Assembly (NCBI GenBank): GCA_964495095.1
Contig: CAZBUH010000110.1
Span: 1 to 5,925 of the forward strand
Source: CAZBUH01 sp964495095
Lineage (GTDB): Bacteria > Bacillota > Clostridia > Oscillospirales > Oscillospiraceae
Direction: 5' to 3'
Length of the DNA: 5,925 nucleotides
The notes under the pieces are model-generated. The model did no database searches. It was not told where the DNA came from and saw nothing but the letters and a program-made list of their open reading frames with translations. Position numbers and translations under genes: made by a program. Shown here in pieces: positions 5,875 to 5,925 of this stretch. Each line of letters opens with the position of its first letter. Position 1 is the first letter of the stretch.

Positions 5875-5925
5875 CTACGGATTGCACCTTCCGCAGGGGG
5901 AATAGCCCTGAGCTATCAGCGCCTC
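5875..5925 (-). CDS. C-terminal end of a protein with a Cys-x-x-Cys tail (5' end outside window)
   Basis: Reading the minus strand from the window edge gives EALIAQGYSPCGRCNP followed by TAG at 5875-5877. From memory of such proteins, the pattern E-A-x-x-x-G-Y-x-P-C-x-x-C-x-P at an extreme C-terminus closes a small cysteine-containing module. It is found at the end of secreted Clostridia nucleases and metallo-beta-lactamase-fold (ComEC-like) proteins, where the upstream half usually carries further His/Cys residues (H-x-P-x-C). Only 16 residues are visible, so the parent family cannot be named. A terminator-like hairpin at 5785-5827 downstream supports a real gene end. Confidence 0.6.
   Translation of the reverse strand, partial: EALIAQGYSPCGRCNP

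Noticed and set aside
5405..5887. Minus-strand open frame across the carboxypeptidase 3' end and the right-hand gap
   Set aside because: About half is antisense to SLH repeats, it overlaps two terminator-like hairpins, and its translation is rich in Arg/Ser/Pro without a family pattern.
5866..5923. tRNA-like signals on the minus strand: TAGCTCAG D-arm-like string flanked by GGCGCT and AGCGCC that can pair
   Set aside because: The interval is only 58 bases, with no room for anticodon and T arms, and the string is part of a readable C-terminal coding end (GYSPCGRCNP then TAG).

Overview
The window looks like a chromosomal segment of a moderately GC-rich, Gram-positive gut-type Clostridia (Oscillospirales-like is my guess). 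The reasons are strong AGGAGG-type ribosome binding sites, TTGACA/TATAAT promoters with 17-base spacing, two separate genes with S-layer homology (SLH) domains, and Firmicutes-style UraA and AsnRS proteins. The taxonomic call is inference from style, not from a marker gene.

Layout from left to right. At 1-464 (minus) is the N-terminal part of a secreted SLH-domain protein, cut by the window edge. It is driven by a near-consensus promoter at 660-688, which leaves a leader of about 190 nt that begins in a long imperfect hairpin. Bases 465-892 hold no convincing gene but are unusually rich in inverted repeats: the leader, then three strong stem-loops at 733-855, then a terminator-like hairpin that overlaps the stop codon of the next gene. 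At 893-2269 (minus) is a uracil/xanthine-family permease (uraA/pyrP type) with its own promoter and a very short leader. At 2428-3819 (minus) is asparaginyl-tRNA synthetase (asnS), followed by a clean rho-independent terminator at 2391-2417. Divergent from asnS, at 3931-5619 (plus), is a secreted D-Ala-D-Ala carboxypeptidase-family protein with three C-terminal SLH repeats. Two terminator-like hairpins follow in a non-coding gap, and the last 51 bases (5875-5925, minus) are the very end of a gene whose tail has a Cys-x-x-Cys motif.

The genes form single transcription units rather than one operon: pyrimidine uptake, translation, and cell-wall remodelling/surface anchoring. The two SLH proteins probably share the same anchoring principle, non-covalent binding to a secondary cell-wall polymer. 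I found no CRISPR array, transposase, tRNA, rRNA or defence system. The points most worth a second look are the carboxypeptidase with a substituted SxN motif (Ser-Ala-Ser), the structured leader of the SLH gene, and the tandem stem-loops between uraA and that gene.
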